14,610 nt of DNA from Lentisphaeria bacterium (GCA_024405235.1 JAKSPA010000016.1:1-14610); one strand, 5' to 3'; shown: positions 6,623-14,310, counted from the first letter of the stretch. The notes: generated by a model not told the origin, from the sequence alone. A program made the numbers and translations.

Positions 6623-9412
6623 TTATTTCTGCTTGCGCAGGGCAGCCTGTGCGGCGGCGACGCGTGCGACTGGAACGCGGAAAGGCGAGCACGAGACGTA
6701 GGTCAAACCTGCGTTGTAGCAGAATTCGACGGAGGCGGGATCGCCGCCCTGTTCGCCGCAGATACCGAGCTTGATGTTGTCGCGGACGCTCTTGCCCTTT
6801 TCGGCGGCAATCTTGATGAGGCTTCCGACGCCATCGGTGTCGATGGTCTGGAACGGATCGGCGATGATGATGCGGTTGTTCAGATATTCGGGCATGAAAC
6901 TGCCGATGTCATCACGGCTGAAGCCGAAGGTCATCTGAGTCAGATCGTTGGTACCGAAGGAGAAGAATTCGGCGATCTTCGCGAGCTTGTCGGCCATGAG
7001 AGCGGCGCGCGGGATTTCGATCATTGTGCCAAGCTTGTATTCGAACTTCTTCAGCGCGTAGCGGCGGGCGACTTCCGCATGAACGTGGACGACGATGTCG
7101 CGGACGTATGCGAGTTCGCGCTCTTCGCATGTGATGGGGACCATGATTTCGGGAACGATCTTGTCCACCTTGCGACCGGACGCATTGAGTTCGGCAGCGG
7201 CTTCAAGACTGGCGCGGACCTGGAATTCGGTAACTTCAGGATAGGTGACGGAGAGACGGACGCCGCGATGTCCCATCATGGGGTTGTTTTCGGCGAGAGC
7301 CTCGATGCGCTTCTGCACTTCGTCCTCCGGAATGCCAAGCGCCTTTCCAAGCTCTTCACGACCGACCTTGCTGTGCGGCACGAATTCATGCAGCGGCGGA
7401 TCCAGCAGACGAACGGTCACAGGCATGCCGCCCATGACGGACATGGTTTCCTTGATGTCGTTCTTCATCGCGGGGAAGAGTTCCTTCAGGACATTGATGC
7501 GATCCTGCTTGTCGATGCAGAGGATCATCTTGCGCAGAAGGAAGAGAGGCTCGGAAGAACCTGTGGAATAGAACATGTGCTCGGTACGGAAGAGGCCGAT
7601 GCCTTCCGCGCCGAAATCACGCGCCTTCTTTGCATCGATGGGATTGTCCGCATTGGCGCGAACGCCCATGGTGCGGTACTTGTCGACGATGGTCATGAAG
7701 CGAACGAACTTCGCGTAGTCCTGTCCCGCAGTGGGTTCGACAAGCGGCAGCTCGCCTGCGTAGGCGATGCCCTTGGAGCCGTTCATGGTGACGTAATCGC
7801 CTTCGTGGAGGACGACATCGCCGATCTTGAGGGTCTTGTTGGCTGAATCGACGATCATGTCGGAAGCGCCGACGATGCAGCTCTTGCCCCAGCCGCGTGC
7901 AACCAGAGCGGCGTGGCTGGTCATGCCGCCACGCGCGGTCAGGATGCCGTCTGCGACCTGCATTCCTTCGACGTCTTCGGGATTGGTCTCTTCGCGGCAG
8001 AGAATGACCTTCTTGCCAAGACGGTCGGCAGCAGTAGCGTCTTCATTGGTGAAGAAGAGCTGTCCGCATGCAGCGCCAGGGCCAGCGGGAAGTCCCTTTA
8101 CGAGAATGCGTGTCTTCGCTTCGACTGCAGGCTCGATGATTGGCAGGAGGAACTCAAGGACCTGGTTGGGATTGACGCGCAGGACGGCGGTCTTCTCGTC
8201 GATGAGGCCTTCGTCCAGCATGTCGAGAGCCATTGTGACGGCTGCCTTACCGCCGCGTTTGCCGCTGCGGCACTGGAGCATGTAGAGCTTGCTCTCCTCG
8301 ATGGTGAACTCGATGTCCTGCATGTCGTGGTAGTGCTTCTCGAGAGTGTCGCGGATTTCCACCAGCTGCTTGTAGGTCTTGGGCATCAGTTCCTGCATGG
8401 ACTTGATGTGCTTGTTCTGCTCGGTCTTGGTCTCCTTGTTCAGAGGATTCGGCGTGCGGATGCCCGCGACGACGTCTTCGCCCTGGGCATTGATGAGCCA
8501 TTCGCCGAAGAACTTGTTCTCACCAGTGGCGGGATTGCGCGTGAATGCAACGCCCGTTGCGGAGGTGTCGCCCATGTTGCCGAAGACCATTGACTGAACG
8601 TTCACGGCGGTGCCCCAATCGTCCGGAATGCCCTCGATGCGGCGGTATGCGACAGCCTTCTTGCCGACCCAGCTCTTGAAGACGGCGCCGATGCCGCCCC
8701 ACAACTGCTTCATGGGATCGTCAGGGAACTCGACGCCGAGAACCTGCTTGATCTTGCGCTTGAAAGCGTTTGCCAGCGTCTGAAGATCTTCTGCGGTCAG
8801 TTCGGTGTCGGATTTGCAGCCCTGGAAGTCCTTGTAGCTGTCCAACATGTCGTCCAGAAGCTTGCGGATGCCCTTTCCGTCGATGGGATCAATGCCTTCG
8901 GCCTTTTCCATGACAACGTCTGCATACATCATGATGAGACGGCGATAGGAGTCCCAGACGAAACGTGGATTCTTTGTCTTTTCGATGAGGCCTGGAATCG
9001 TGGAACTGGCGAGACCGATGTTAAGGACGGTGTCCATCATGCCAGGCATGGACTGACGCGCGCCTGAGCGGCAGGAAACCAGCAGAGGGTTCTTCGGATC
9101 GCCGTATTTGCGGCCCATCTGCTTTTCGACGGCGGCAAGCGCCTCTTCGACCTGAGTCTTGAGTTCCGCAGGGAACTGGCCGTTCAATGCAAAATATTCG
9201 TTGCAACACTCTGTTGTAATAGTAAAGCCAGATGGAACAGGCAGACCAAGACGGCTCATTTCAGCCAGATTGGCGCCCTTGCCTCCCAGCAAATTTCTCA
9301 TTTCGGCATTGCCCTCGGCGGCATTCTTGCCAAAACGGTACACATACTTCACTGCAGCAGCCTTCTTTTGCGCCGCCACATCCTTCTTCGCAGTTTTCTT
9401 ACTGTTTGCCAT
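6623..9412 (-). CDS. ppdK: pyruvate, phosphate dikinase
   Basis: A cytoplasmic enzyme interconverting pyruvate + ATP + phosphate and phosphoenolpyruvate + AMP + PPi. Anaerobes often run it glycolytically to gain ATP, or use it to make PEP. From the chosen ATG the protein is 929 residues, slightly longer than usual because of a Lys/Ala-rich N-terminal tail of about 20 residues. The ATP-grasp nucleotide domain occupies the first ~340 residues (GGKGANLAEM at 43-52). The swivelling phosphohistidine domain has GGMTSHAALVARGWG with catalytic His500 and regulatory-type Thr498. The C-terminal PEP/pyruvate barrel has SFGTNDLTQMTFGFSRDD (818-834) and catalytic Cys885 in CGEQGG. A longer GTG start at 9475 was rejected because it lies inside the upstream hairpin. 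The ribosome site is a weak purine-rich stretch. Confidence 0.97.
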   Translation of the reverse strand: MANSKKTAKKDVAAQKKAAAVKYVYRFGKNAAEGNAEMRNLLGGKGANLAEMSRLGLPVPSGFTITTECCNEYFALNGQFPAELKTQVEEALAAVEKQMGRKYGDPKNPLLVSCRSGARQSMPGMMDTVLNIGLASSTIPGLIEKTKNPRFVWDSYRRLIMMYADVVMEKAEGIDPIDGKGIRKLLDDMLDSYKDFQGCKSDTELTAEDLQTLANAFKRKIKQVLGVEFPDDPMKQLWGGIGAVFKSWVGKKAVAYRRIEGIPDDWGTAVNVQSMVFGNMGDTSATGVAFTRNPATGENKFFGEWLINAQGEDVVAGIRTPNPLNKETKTEQNKHIKSMQELMPKTYKQLVEIRDTLEKHYHDMQDIEFTIEESKLYMLQCRSGKRGGKAAVTMALDMLDEGLIDEKTAVLRVNPNQVLEFLLPIIEPAVEAKTRILVKGLPAGPGAACGQLFFTNEDATAADRLGKKVILCREETNPEDVEGMQVADGILTARGGMTSHAALVARGWGKSCIVGASDMIVDSANKTLKIGDVVLHEGDYVTMNGSKGIAYAGELPLVEPTAGQDYAKFVRFMTIVDKYRTMGVRANADNPIDAKKARDFGAEGIGLFRTEHMFYSTGSSEPLFLLRKMILCIDKQDRINVLKELFPAMKNDIKETMSVMGGMPVTVRLLDPPLHEFVPHSKVGREELGKALGIPEDEVQKRIEALAENNPMMGHRGVRLSVTYPEVTEFQVRASLEAAAELNASGRKVDKIVPEIMVPITCEERELAYVRDIVVHVHAEVARRYALKKFEYKLGTMIEIPRAALMADKLAKIAEFFSFGTNDLTQMTFGFSRDDIGSFMPEYLNNRIIIADPFQTIDTDGVGSLIKIAAEKGKSVRDNIKLGICGEQGGDPASVEFCYNAGLTYVSCSPFRVPVARVAAAQAALRKQK

Positions 9413-9458
9413 TGTTGTTTTTCTTACTTGCTTTCTTCTTTCCGCTAAACCAAAATGC

Positions 9459-9527
9459 AAAAAGGACACGGTCACGCCATCTCCCTCGCATTGTCATGCA
9501 AGGAGATTGCAATTGCGCCCCGTGTCC
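9459..9527 (-). terminator. branched hairpin with U-tract: terminator of the small gene or ppdK leader attenuator
   Basis: Transcribed on the minus strand, GGACACGG (9527-9520) pairs with CCGTGTCC (9471-9464), followed by five Ts (9463-9459). Inside are a second stem ATCTCC/GGAGAT (plus 9479-9484 with 9502-9507) and an apical GCAT/ATGC (9488-9491 with 9496-9499). A palindrome GCAATTGC lies at 9509-9516. It ends 46 bases before the ppdK ATG, so it serves as terminator for the 34-codon gene and may also regulate read-through into ppdK. Confidence 0.65.
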
Positions 9528-9573
9528 CGAAGCTGACCGCCTGAAAAACGACGATCAGCTGCCGAACAAAATT

Positions 9574-9678
9574 CTACTTCTTCTTTGCGGCCTTTGCTTC
9601 TGCGATGCGCTCGCGAATGCGATCTGCATAGCGCTTGCGACGTGCACGCTTCTCTGTCTTTGTGTGCTGCTGGCTCAT
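9574..9678 (-). CDS. 34-residue very basic small protein
   Basis: A short open reading frame with a good Shine-Dalgarno (AAGGA, 9 bases before the ATG), a candidate promoter upstream and a hairpin/U-tract downstream, so it looks like a complete independent gene. Fourteen of 34 residues are Lys or Arg. It begins MSQQHTKTEKRARRKRY, continues as a likely amphipathic helix with Ile at alternating positions (RIRERI), and ends in three lysines. No Cys, no membrane segment and no signal peptide. Such composition suits an RNA- or ribosome-associated protein or a DNA-binding peptide. I have a vague memory of similar small conserved hypothetical proteins in PVC-group genomes but cannot confirm it. Function unknown. 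It lies between the outer-membrane protein gene and ppdK. Confidence 0.7.
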   Translation of the reverse strand: MSQQHTKTEKRARRKRYADRIRERIAEAKAAKKK

Positions 9679-9735
9679 GTTTTTGATTCCTTAAGATGTT
9701 GTGTTTTTTGATTAAAGTATTTGGAAAAACGCATT

Positions 9736-9763
9736 AATATATTCATTCGCAAGCGAATTACAA
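9736..9763 (-). promoter_or_regulatory. promoter of the 34-codon gene with palindrome in the spacer
   Basis: On the minus strand a -35-like TTGTAA (9763-9758) and a -10-like TATATT (9741-9736) are 16 bases apart. The spacer and the last base of the -35 zone hold ATTCGC-AA-GCGAAT (plus 9745-9758), a 6+6 inverted repeat placed where a repressor would block polymerase. Predicted start is about 50 bases before the ATG. Confidence 0.45.
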
Positions 9764-9786
9764 ATTATGCGTCCTTTTTTCCAATG

Positions 9787-9818
9787 AAAAACGCCGCCTG
9801 CACAAAAGCGGGCGGCGT
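9787..9818 (-). terminator. intrinsic terminator of the outer-membrane protein gene
   Basis: An 11-bp GC-rich stem, ACGCCGCCTGC (9791-9801) with GCGGGCGGCGT (9808-9818), including one G-T wobble and a 6-base loop, is followed on the minus strand by Ts (plus A-run 9787-9791). It lies 28 bp after the stop codon of the gene. Confidence 0.9.
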
Positions 9819-9845
9819 CTTCATCATGCATTCGTCAAACCGAAA

Positions 9846-10706
9846 TTAGAATGCGAATGTGAGGCTTGTGCCAGCGCGGAAGTTCTCTTCGCTGCTTGCC
9901 CAGTCGGCCTTCCAGCCGGCGCGGACGTCGTGATCCAGTGCCCATGCGCCTTCGACGTAGCAGCCGACGCTCACGTATTCGTTGATGGCGTAGTTCAGTT
10001 TGGCAACAGTCTGGAAGACGCTGAAGAGGCTGCGATTGTCACCATACTTGTAGTTGGCTGCGTCGTGGTGGCAGTAGTAGAGGTTGGCGGTCAGACTTGC
10101 GGAGAGCTCGTCGGTGATCTGGTAGGACAGAGTGCTGAACAGCCAGCCGTACCAGTAGTAGTGCTCGAGTTCGTAGCGGATGGTGGCACCGAACTTCAGA
10201 CCGAACTTGGATTCCTCATCCAGAACGTTATTCAGAGCGATGGTGAAATCCAGGGGGTTGTCATGGCTGAAGTATGCGCGTGGGTACTGCCAGTACTTCC
10301 ATGCGATGCCGAGGCTCAGCGGAGAGAAGCCGAGAACGTCCTTGTCGAAGGTATAGCCGTATCCGATCTCGTAGTCGATTTCTTCGGCACGATACTCGCG
10401 GTTGTTCTTATAGGAATAGGAGCCGCCATCGGGACGGTTGTATTCATTGAGGTCCATGGCCGACCAGACGTCCACGTGGAAGCCCTTCAATTCGGCGTAT
10501 GCATCCAGATTCAGAGTAGGATAGGGATTGACGACTGCGCCATCCGCCATGTACTTGGAGTTCCACTGAGCGCTCAGCTCGATGTACGGTTTCCACTCAT
10601 TGTCAGAAGATTCTTCCTCGAATGCGGGAACTTCTGCTTCCTGAGCGAACAGACCCATGGTGGAGACCATGGCGAGCATCATGAAAAATGCGTAGAATTT
10701 CTTCAT
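9846..10706 (-). CDS. putative outer-membrane beta-barrel (porin-like) protein
   Basis: A 286-residue exported protein. Residues 1-21 are a clear signal peptide (MKK, hydrophobic core, cleavage likely at LFA|QEA), followed by a short acidic linker (~24-36). The rest alternates hydrophobic and polar residues with many Tyr and Trp (for example YYWYGWLFSTLSYQI), as in amphipathic beta strands. The chain ends in Phe, as outer-membrane barrels usually do. The early segment NSKYMADGAVVNPYPTLNLD followed by GFHVDVWSAMDLN recalls the TorF/Gcw_chp-type putative porin family; this assignment is tentative. A Shine-Dalgarno-like GGAAAG precedes the ATG by 8 bases. It has its own terminator and probably its own promoter, so it is monocistronic. 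Substrate not inferable. Confidence 0.78.
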   Translation of the reverse strand: MKKFYAFFMMLAMVSTMGLFAQEAEVPAFEEESSDNEWKPYIELSAQWNSKYMADGAVVNPYPTLNLDAYAELKGFHVDVWSAMDLNEYNRPDGGSYSYKNNREYRAEEIDYEIGYGYTFDKDVLGFSPLSLGIAWKYWQYPRAYFSHDNPLDFTIALNNVLDEESKFGLKFGATIRYELEHYYWYGWLFSTLSYQITDELSASLTANLYYCHHDAANYKYGDNRSLFSVFQTVAKLNYAINEYVSVGCYVEGAWALDHDVRAGWKADWASSEENFRAGTSLTFAF

Positions 10707-10718
10707 TGTGTTCTTTCC

Positions 10719-10731
10719 TTTTTTTGGGGGG
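10719..10731 (-). repeat. adjacent homopolymers C6/A7 in the leader of the barrel gene
   Basis: On the minus strand six Cs (10731-10726) are followed by seven As (10725-10719) directly before the ribosome binding site of the outer-membrane protein gene. Such tracts can vary in length by slippage, which might alter translation or spacing; variation itself cannot be seen here. Confidence 0.6.
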
Positions 10732-10733
10732 AG

Positions 10734-10751
10734 TTGAACGAATTGAACGAA
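10734..10751. repeat. 9-bp tandem duplication TTGAACGAA x2
   Basis: Two perfect copies of TTGAACGAA lie head to tail in the 180-bp gap between rodA and the outer-membrane protein gene, inside the predicted leader of the latter. Confidence 0.85.
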
Positions 10752-10783
10752 CTTAAGGGATGAACTAAAAAAAACGCGTAACT

Positions 10784-10811
10784 AATTTATTGCTTCTACT
10801 GGCTTTCGCAA
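10784..10811 (-). promoter_or_regulatory. candidate promoter of the outer-membrane protein gene
   Basis: On the minus strand TTGCGA (10811-10806) and TAAATT (10789-10784) are 16 bases apart and could be -35 and -10 elements, giving a leader of about 70 bases that includes the TTGAACGAA repeats and the C6/A7 tract. Match to consensus is moderate. Confidence 0.35.
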
Positions 10812-10866
10812 ATGAAATCTAGAAAAAAAACAGCGAAATTGCAGAAAAAATATAACATTCCATATA

Positions 10867-10884
10867 ATTTTCCGTATTTTCCGT
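10867..10884. repeat. 9-bp tandem duplication ATTTTCCGT x2 after rodA
   Basis: Two perfect copies of ATTTTCCGT begin 2 bp beyond the rodA stop. Similar short units ending in CCGTGG occur between genes in other environmental bacteria, as far as I recall. Further along the same gap an A/T-rich weak hairpin and T-runs on the minus strand (about 10820-10866) are the only candidate rodA terminator. Confidence 0.75.
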
Positions 10885-10886
10885 GG

Positions 10887-12122
10887 CTATTTGTTTTTCA
10901 AATTCACTTTGAGCAGCCTTCCTAGAGCGAAGACAATCGTGCCTTTTTCGGCTTTGCGGTCTTCTGAAGATTCGTCGGAACGATGTCCGTCGGCAGCGGC
11001 CATTGCTCCGAGGATGATGAAAACCGCGATGGTAAATGATCCGCCGTATGAAAGCAGCGGCAGAGGGAGGCCGATGACAGGCAGGAGCCGTATGGCCATG
11101 CCGACACCGACAACAATGTGCGTGAATATCAAAATCGAGCCTCCGGCGATCAGATTGAGGCAGAGCCTGTCTTGTGCGCGTCCCGCCCAATGCATCAGAA
11201 TCATCAGAAGCGTCCAATAAAGTGCCAGAAGCGGGAGGACTCCGAAGAGGAAGCCTCCTTCTTCGGCAACCACTGCGAAGATGAAATCCGTTGGTGCAAC
11301 GGTTCTTGGCAGGAAGCCGAGATTTTTCATGGTGCCGTTGAGATAGCCTTTTCCCGTCAATCCGCCGCCCGCCACCGCCATGACCGACTGCTGTTCGTTC
11401 CAGCCGCCTTCGGCCGAGAGGAACGACTTGAGGCGCTTAAGATGGTATGCCTTGAAGAATCCTGTGGTTTGCGACTCTTGGTCCACTTGGTCCACTTGGT
11501 CCACTTGGTCCACTTGCCTTTGCCGCTGGATTCCCAAAGACGCTCCGATGATAAGAACGATACACAGAAAGAGTGCCAGTCCCCATAGCCATTTCGGAAG
11601 ATATCGCGTGCCGATCATGGCCATCATAGGAAATAACAGCGACATTGCATTGCCGTACGAAGGTTCGAGAATGATGAGAACCATCGGCAGAAGGAAAGCC
11701 GTCAGGCCTGCCAGAAGCTCCCATTTTTTGGGAATGCTCCTTCCGTCCAGAAGCACTGCTGCCGCGAGAATCGTGAAGACTCGCGCGAATTCGGCAGGCT
11801 GAAGAAGCATTGGGCCGAAATCGAGCCATCTCCGTGCGCCTCCGATGCTTTTTCCCATGACAAGCACAATCATCAAAAGCAGCACGCTGATTCCGTAGCC
11901 GCCGAATGCCAGAATGCGCCACAACGTGCTTCCCGTCCTGATGCGCAATATGCAGAAGGCGGCGAGAACTCCTGCGCAAATGAAAAAGCACTGTCTCAGA
12001 TAGTTTTCGCGCACGGCGAATTCCTCTCCGAGATATCCTGTACTATATAGAAAAGCTATTCCGATCGCGCACAGACACGCAATAACGACGCCGTATAGGA
12101 GATGTGAGGCCGTGAATTTCAT
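10887..12122 (-). CDS. rodA: RodA, peptidoglycan glycosyltransferase (SEDS family)
   Basis: A 411-residue polytopic inner-membrane protein of the RodA/FtsW/SpoVE family, which polymerises lipid II during cell elongation together with a class B penicillin-binding protein. Family hallmarks are present: GARRWLDFGPMLLQPAEFAR (95-114), QQSVMAVAGGGLTGKGYLNG (244-263), the catalytic Asp279 in PTDFIFAVVAEEGGF (277-291) and GLPLPLLSYGGS (351-362). About ten hydrophobic helices are visible. Four consecutive Val-Asp-Gln triplets (204-215) form an unusual insertion in the extracytoplasmic loop just before the substrate-site region. Its ATG overlaps the lnt TGA (ATGA, 12119-12122), so translation is coupled. 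No penicillin-binding-protein gene is in the window. RodA is preferred over FtsW because it is next to lnt and away from division genes. Confidence 0.93.
   Translation of the reverse strand: MKFTASHLLYGVVIACLCAIGIAFLYSTGYLGEEFAVRENYLRQCFFICAGVLAAFCILRIRTGSTLWRILAFGGYGISVLLLMIVLVMGKSIGGARRWLDFGPMLLQPAEFARVFTILAAAVLLDGRSIPKKWELLAGLTAFLLPMVLIILEPSYGNAMSLLFPMMAMIGTRYLPKWLWGLALFLCIVLIIGASLGIQRQRQVDQVDQVDQVDQESQTTGFFKAYHLKRLKSFLSAEGGWNEQQSVMAVAGGGLTGKGYLNGTMKNLGFLPRTVAPTDFIFAVVAEEGGFLFGVLPLLALYWTLLMILMHWAGRAQDRLCLNLIAGGSILIFTHIVVGVGMAIRLLPVIGLPLPLLSYGGSFTIAVFIILGAMAAADGHRSDESSEDRKAEKGTIVFALGRLLKVNLKNK
11478..11513. repeat. 9-bp tandem repeat TTGGTCCAC x4 inside rodA
   Basis: Four perfect copies of TTGGTCCAC (GTGGACCAA on the coding strand) encode Val-Asp-Gln four times. 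The unit length keeps the reading frame. Perfect nucleotide identity of all copies suggests recent expansion. Confidence 0.95.
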
Positions 12123-13900
12123 TGCTTGCCGCTGGAAACCGAGCCTGCATCGCCGAATTTCAAGCCGCGCAACTGCTGCAGTCGGAGCCTCTTGGCATTC
12201 TCCATGCCGTCATGAAGAAGCGCCTTTCTGCGGAAGGACGCGGCAATCATCGCCGTCAACGCGACGATCGTGGCAAGAGTGCAGAGCCATGCGAACAGAT
12301 TGCCAGTCACTGCATAAAGCGTCAGCGGAGCGTTTGCTGGAACAGGCTGCACCGTATATAGGCGGTGGCAGGCCTGGAATTCAGGAGTCGCTTCATGGAT
12401 TGTGCCGTTCGGTGTTATGAAGCATGTGTCGGAATTGTTTCCAGAGCGCAGAAGCGGACGGCGGTTTTCTATTGCGCGGAAGACCGCGTGCGCGAGATGC
12501 TGCCGCGCTCCTGCGCTCTTTTTGTACCAGCAGTCGTTGGTTATGGTGATCAGCATTTGCGCGCCGCCGAGAGAGAATCTTCTTGAGATTTCAGGGAATG
12601 CATCTTCGAAGCAGATGTTGACGCCGCATGTAAGGTCCGTTCCGTCCTTTCGAGGGAGTCTGAAGAGCGTATAGTTCTCTCCTGCCGTCAGATCGCGTCC
12701 CATTCCGATGGCATCTGCAAGCCATGGGAGATATCTGGAGAAGGGGACGAATTCGCCGAAGGGCACCAGATGCATCTTGTCATAGAAATCGGTGCGTGGC
12801 GCGCTTTTCGTCAGAAGCAGCGGCGAATTTTCATTGAGCAGGAAGGCGGAATTGAATACGCGCGGAATCTCGTCTGGAAAGCCGTCGCGTTCATCCAAGG
12901 CCCCCATAAGCAGCGGCGTCTTTACCTTCTGGAGCAGTTCTCTAAGTCCTTGCGCATAAGGTTCCCATGTGATGGAGCAAGGCATGGCGCCTTCCGGCCA
13001 GAGCAGCATGTCCGGTGCATTTTCGGCGACGGCCTGAAGCGTCAGTGTGCTGTAGCTTTGCCACGAGAAGGCAAGTTCTTCAGGAGACCACTCGCGGCAT
13101 TCCGGCGTGTTGCCTTGAACGGCGGCAATCTTGACTGCAGGTTCGGTCATGTTCTCTGGCGTCAGGAACTCTTTTCCACACCATAGCGCGACAAAACCGA
13201 GAAGCAGCGCAAGGCTGAGGATGCTCTTGCCGTTCTTGGCACGCAGGAGCGAATCGGCCAGAAGAATATTGCACAACATGGCGACGAAGGAAATTCCGTA
13301 GATTCCAGCCAGCGTGGCAAAAACGCGTGTCGGCGCAAAGGCTTGGGACGTGCCGAGCATGTCCCATGGAAATCCTGTGAAAATCCAACTGCGTAGCCAT
13401 TCCAGCGAAATCCATGCAGCCGACGATATAAGCGCAGCGCCAAGGAGGCGCCCATGGCTCGCGAACACCCACAGTCCTGCGCCTGGAATATGCGCAAGAG
13501 CACGCTTTCGCGAATCATGGTCGCTCAGTATTTCACGCGGCTTGGCGGACCACACGACGGCGCTGTGGAAACAATACCACGCCATCGGGAAGCAGGCGCA
13601 GACCAGCGCCAGAAGCGCGCCAGCGCCGAAGCCGACGCTGTTCAGCCACCATAGCGCTATTAGAAAATGCGAATAGCCGAATGCAAATCCGTTGACGATA
13701 CGCGCGGACTTTTTCTGAGGCACAGGCGCGATCAGCACGGGAAGCAGCCCAACGAAGGCCAGCGGCCACCATCCAAGCGGCGGAAAGGACAACGCGAGAA
13801 GCACGCCGCTGGCGACTGCCGCAAGGAATGACAGCCGCGCACCACGCCTGGCGTCTTTTATGGAATATATCTCTGGAGCCTGTGGAATGAGTTCGCTCAT
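12119..13900 (-). CDS. lnt: apolipoprotein N-acyltransferase
   Basis: A 593-residue inner-membrane enzyme that adds the third acyl chain to the N-terminal Cys of lipoproteins, using phospholipid as donor. The first ~245 residues hold several membrane helices, with the typical early motif LSFPPLGWWPLAFVGLLP (37-54) and WISLEWLR (163-170). A nitrilase-type periplasmic domain (~255-520) carries the triad Glu303 (WPEGA), Lys375 (YDKMHLVPFGE) and Cys430 (NICFEDAFPE). A last helix at ~530-555 precedes a basic cytoplasmic tail. The ATG at 13900 was chosen because it overlaps the exbD stop as ATGA, exactly like the lnt-rodA junction; a TTG 36 bases upstream would need a longer overlap. Presence of Lnt supports a double-membrane cell with triacylated lipoproteins. 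Confidence 0.95.
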   Translation of the reverse strand: MSELIPQAPEIYSIKDARRGARLSFLAAVASGVLLALSFPPLGWWPLAFVGLLPVLIAPVPQKKSARIVNGFAFGYSHFLIALWWLNSVGFGAGALLALVCACFPMAWYCFHSAVVWSAKPREILSDHDSRKRALAHIPGAGLWVFASHGRLLGAALISSAAWISLEWLRSWIFTGFPWDMLGTSQAFAPTRVFATLAGIYGISFVAMLCNILLADSLLRAKNGKSILSLALLLGFVALWCGKEFLTPENMTEPAVKIAAVQGNTPECREWSPEELAFSWQSYSTLTLQAVAENAPDMLLWPEGAMPCSITWEPYAQGLRELLQKVKTPLLMGALDERDGFPDEIPRVFNSAFLLNENSPLLLTKSAPRTDFYDKMHLVPFGEFVPFSRYLPWLADAIGMGRDLTAGENYTLFRLPRKDGTDLTCGVNICFEDAFPEISRRFSLGGAQMLITITNDCWYKKSAGARQHLAHAVFRAIENRRPLLRSGNNSDTCFITPNGTIHEATPEFQACHRLYTVQPVPANAPLTLYAVTGNLFAWLCTLATIVALTAMIAASFRRKALLHDGMENAKRLRLQQLRGLKFGDAGSVSSGKQ

Positions 13901-14307
13901 TCGCCCTGAGTCTCCAATTGCACGCTCAGACCGCAATGCTTTGCAGGTCTTATAAGCGATATGATTTCGTCATACGGACGCGCTCCATCGGCTCTGATGC
14001 GCACATGCGTCCGCCCCATGCCCTGGAGGCTCTTCAACTGGTTCTCTATTTCCGAGAACGGAACTGGCAAGCCGTTGATTCCGCAGTTGCCGTCGCGGTC
14101 AAGCGTGATCTGTATGGCGCCTGCGTCTTCTTCTGGAATCTTGTTTTCCGTCGTCATTTTGGGAGGCGTCACATCCGTAGTGAAGTCCAGAATGGGCATC
14201 GTGATGATGAAAACAATCAGCAACGTGAAGGTAAGGTCCATCAACGGAGTCATGTTGATTTCGACCATCGCCTTCAGTTTGCTTTCATGACGGACTTTCC
14301 TGTTCAT
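13897..14307 (-). CDS. exbD: ExbD/TolR-family proton-channel subunit
   Basis: A 136-residue inner-membrane protein. A short cytoplasmic N-terminus leads into one helix (~20-42) that contains the family's essential acidic residue, Asp24 in NMTPLMDLTFTLLIVFII. The C-terminal two-thirds form the small periplasmic domain (GAIQITLDRDGN, then VRIRADGARPYDEIISLI) usual for ExbD/TolR. With an ExbB/TolQ partner such proteins use the proton gradient to drive TonB transport or outer-membrane tethering. Start: ATG at 14307, 3 bp after the stop of the preceding gene. The stop overlaps lnt. ExbD and TolR cannot be separated by sequence alone here. Confidence 0.9.
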   Translation of the reverse strand: MNRKVRHESKLKAMVEINMTPLMDLTFTLLIVFIITMPILDFTTDVTPPKMTTENKIPEEDAGAIQITLDRDGNCGINGLPVPFSEIENQLKSLQGMGRTHVRIRADGARPYDEIISLIRPAKHCGLSVQLETQGE

Positions 14308-14310
14308 TTT

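Noticed and set aside
6611..7846. Long plus-strand frame of 411 codons opposite ppdK (and 7913-8593, 226 codons)
   Set aside because: Both lie antisense to the unmistakable ppdK coding sequence; their residues mirror the high third-position bias of the opposite strand and show no family motif.
9413..9475. GTG start giving ppdK 21 extra residues
   Set aside because: The extension covers the 3' arm and U-tract of the upstream hairpin and lies outside the family's usual N-terminus; the ATG at 9412 is more reasonable.
9459..9527. Known riboswitch before ppdK (fluoride, TPP or others considered)
   Set aside because: No consensus core of any class I could recall is present, so only a structured terminator/leader is claimed.
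9930..10763. 277-codon plus-strand frame opposite the outer-membrane protein gene
   Set aside because: Shadow of the opposite coding strand, which has a signal peptide, Shine-Dalgarno and terminator; the plus frame has none.
11478..11513. CRISPR-like array in rodA
   Set aside because: The units are contiguous 9-mers with no spacers and are part of the reading frame.
13901..13936. TTG start giving lnt 12 extra residues
   Set aside because: The ATG at 13900 makes an ATGA overlap with exbD identical in type to the lnt-rodA junction; the TTG would create a longer overlap without benefit.
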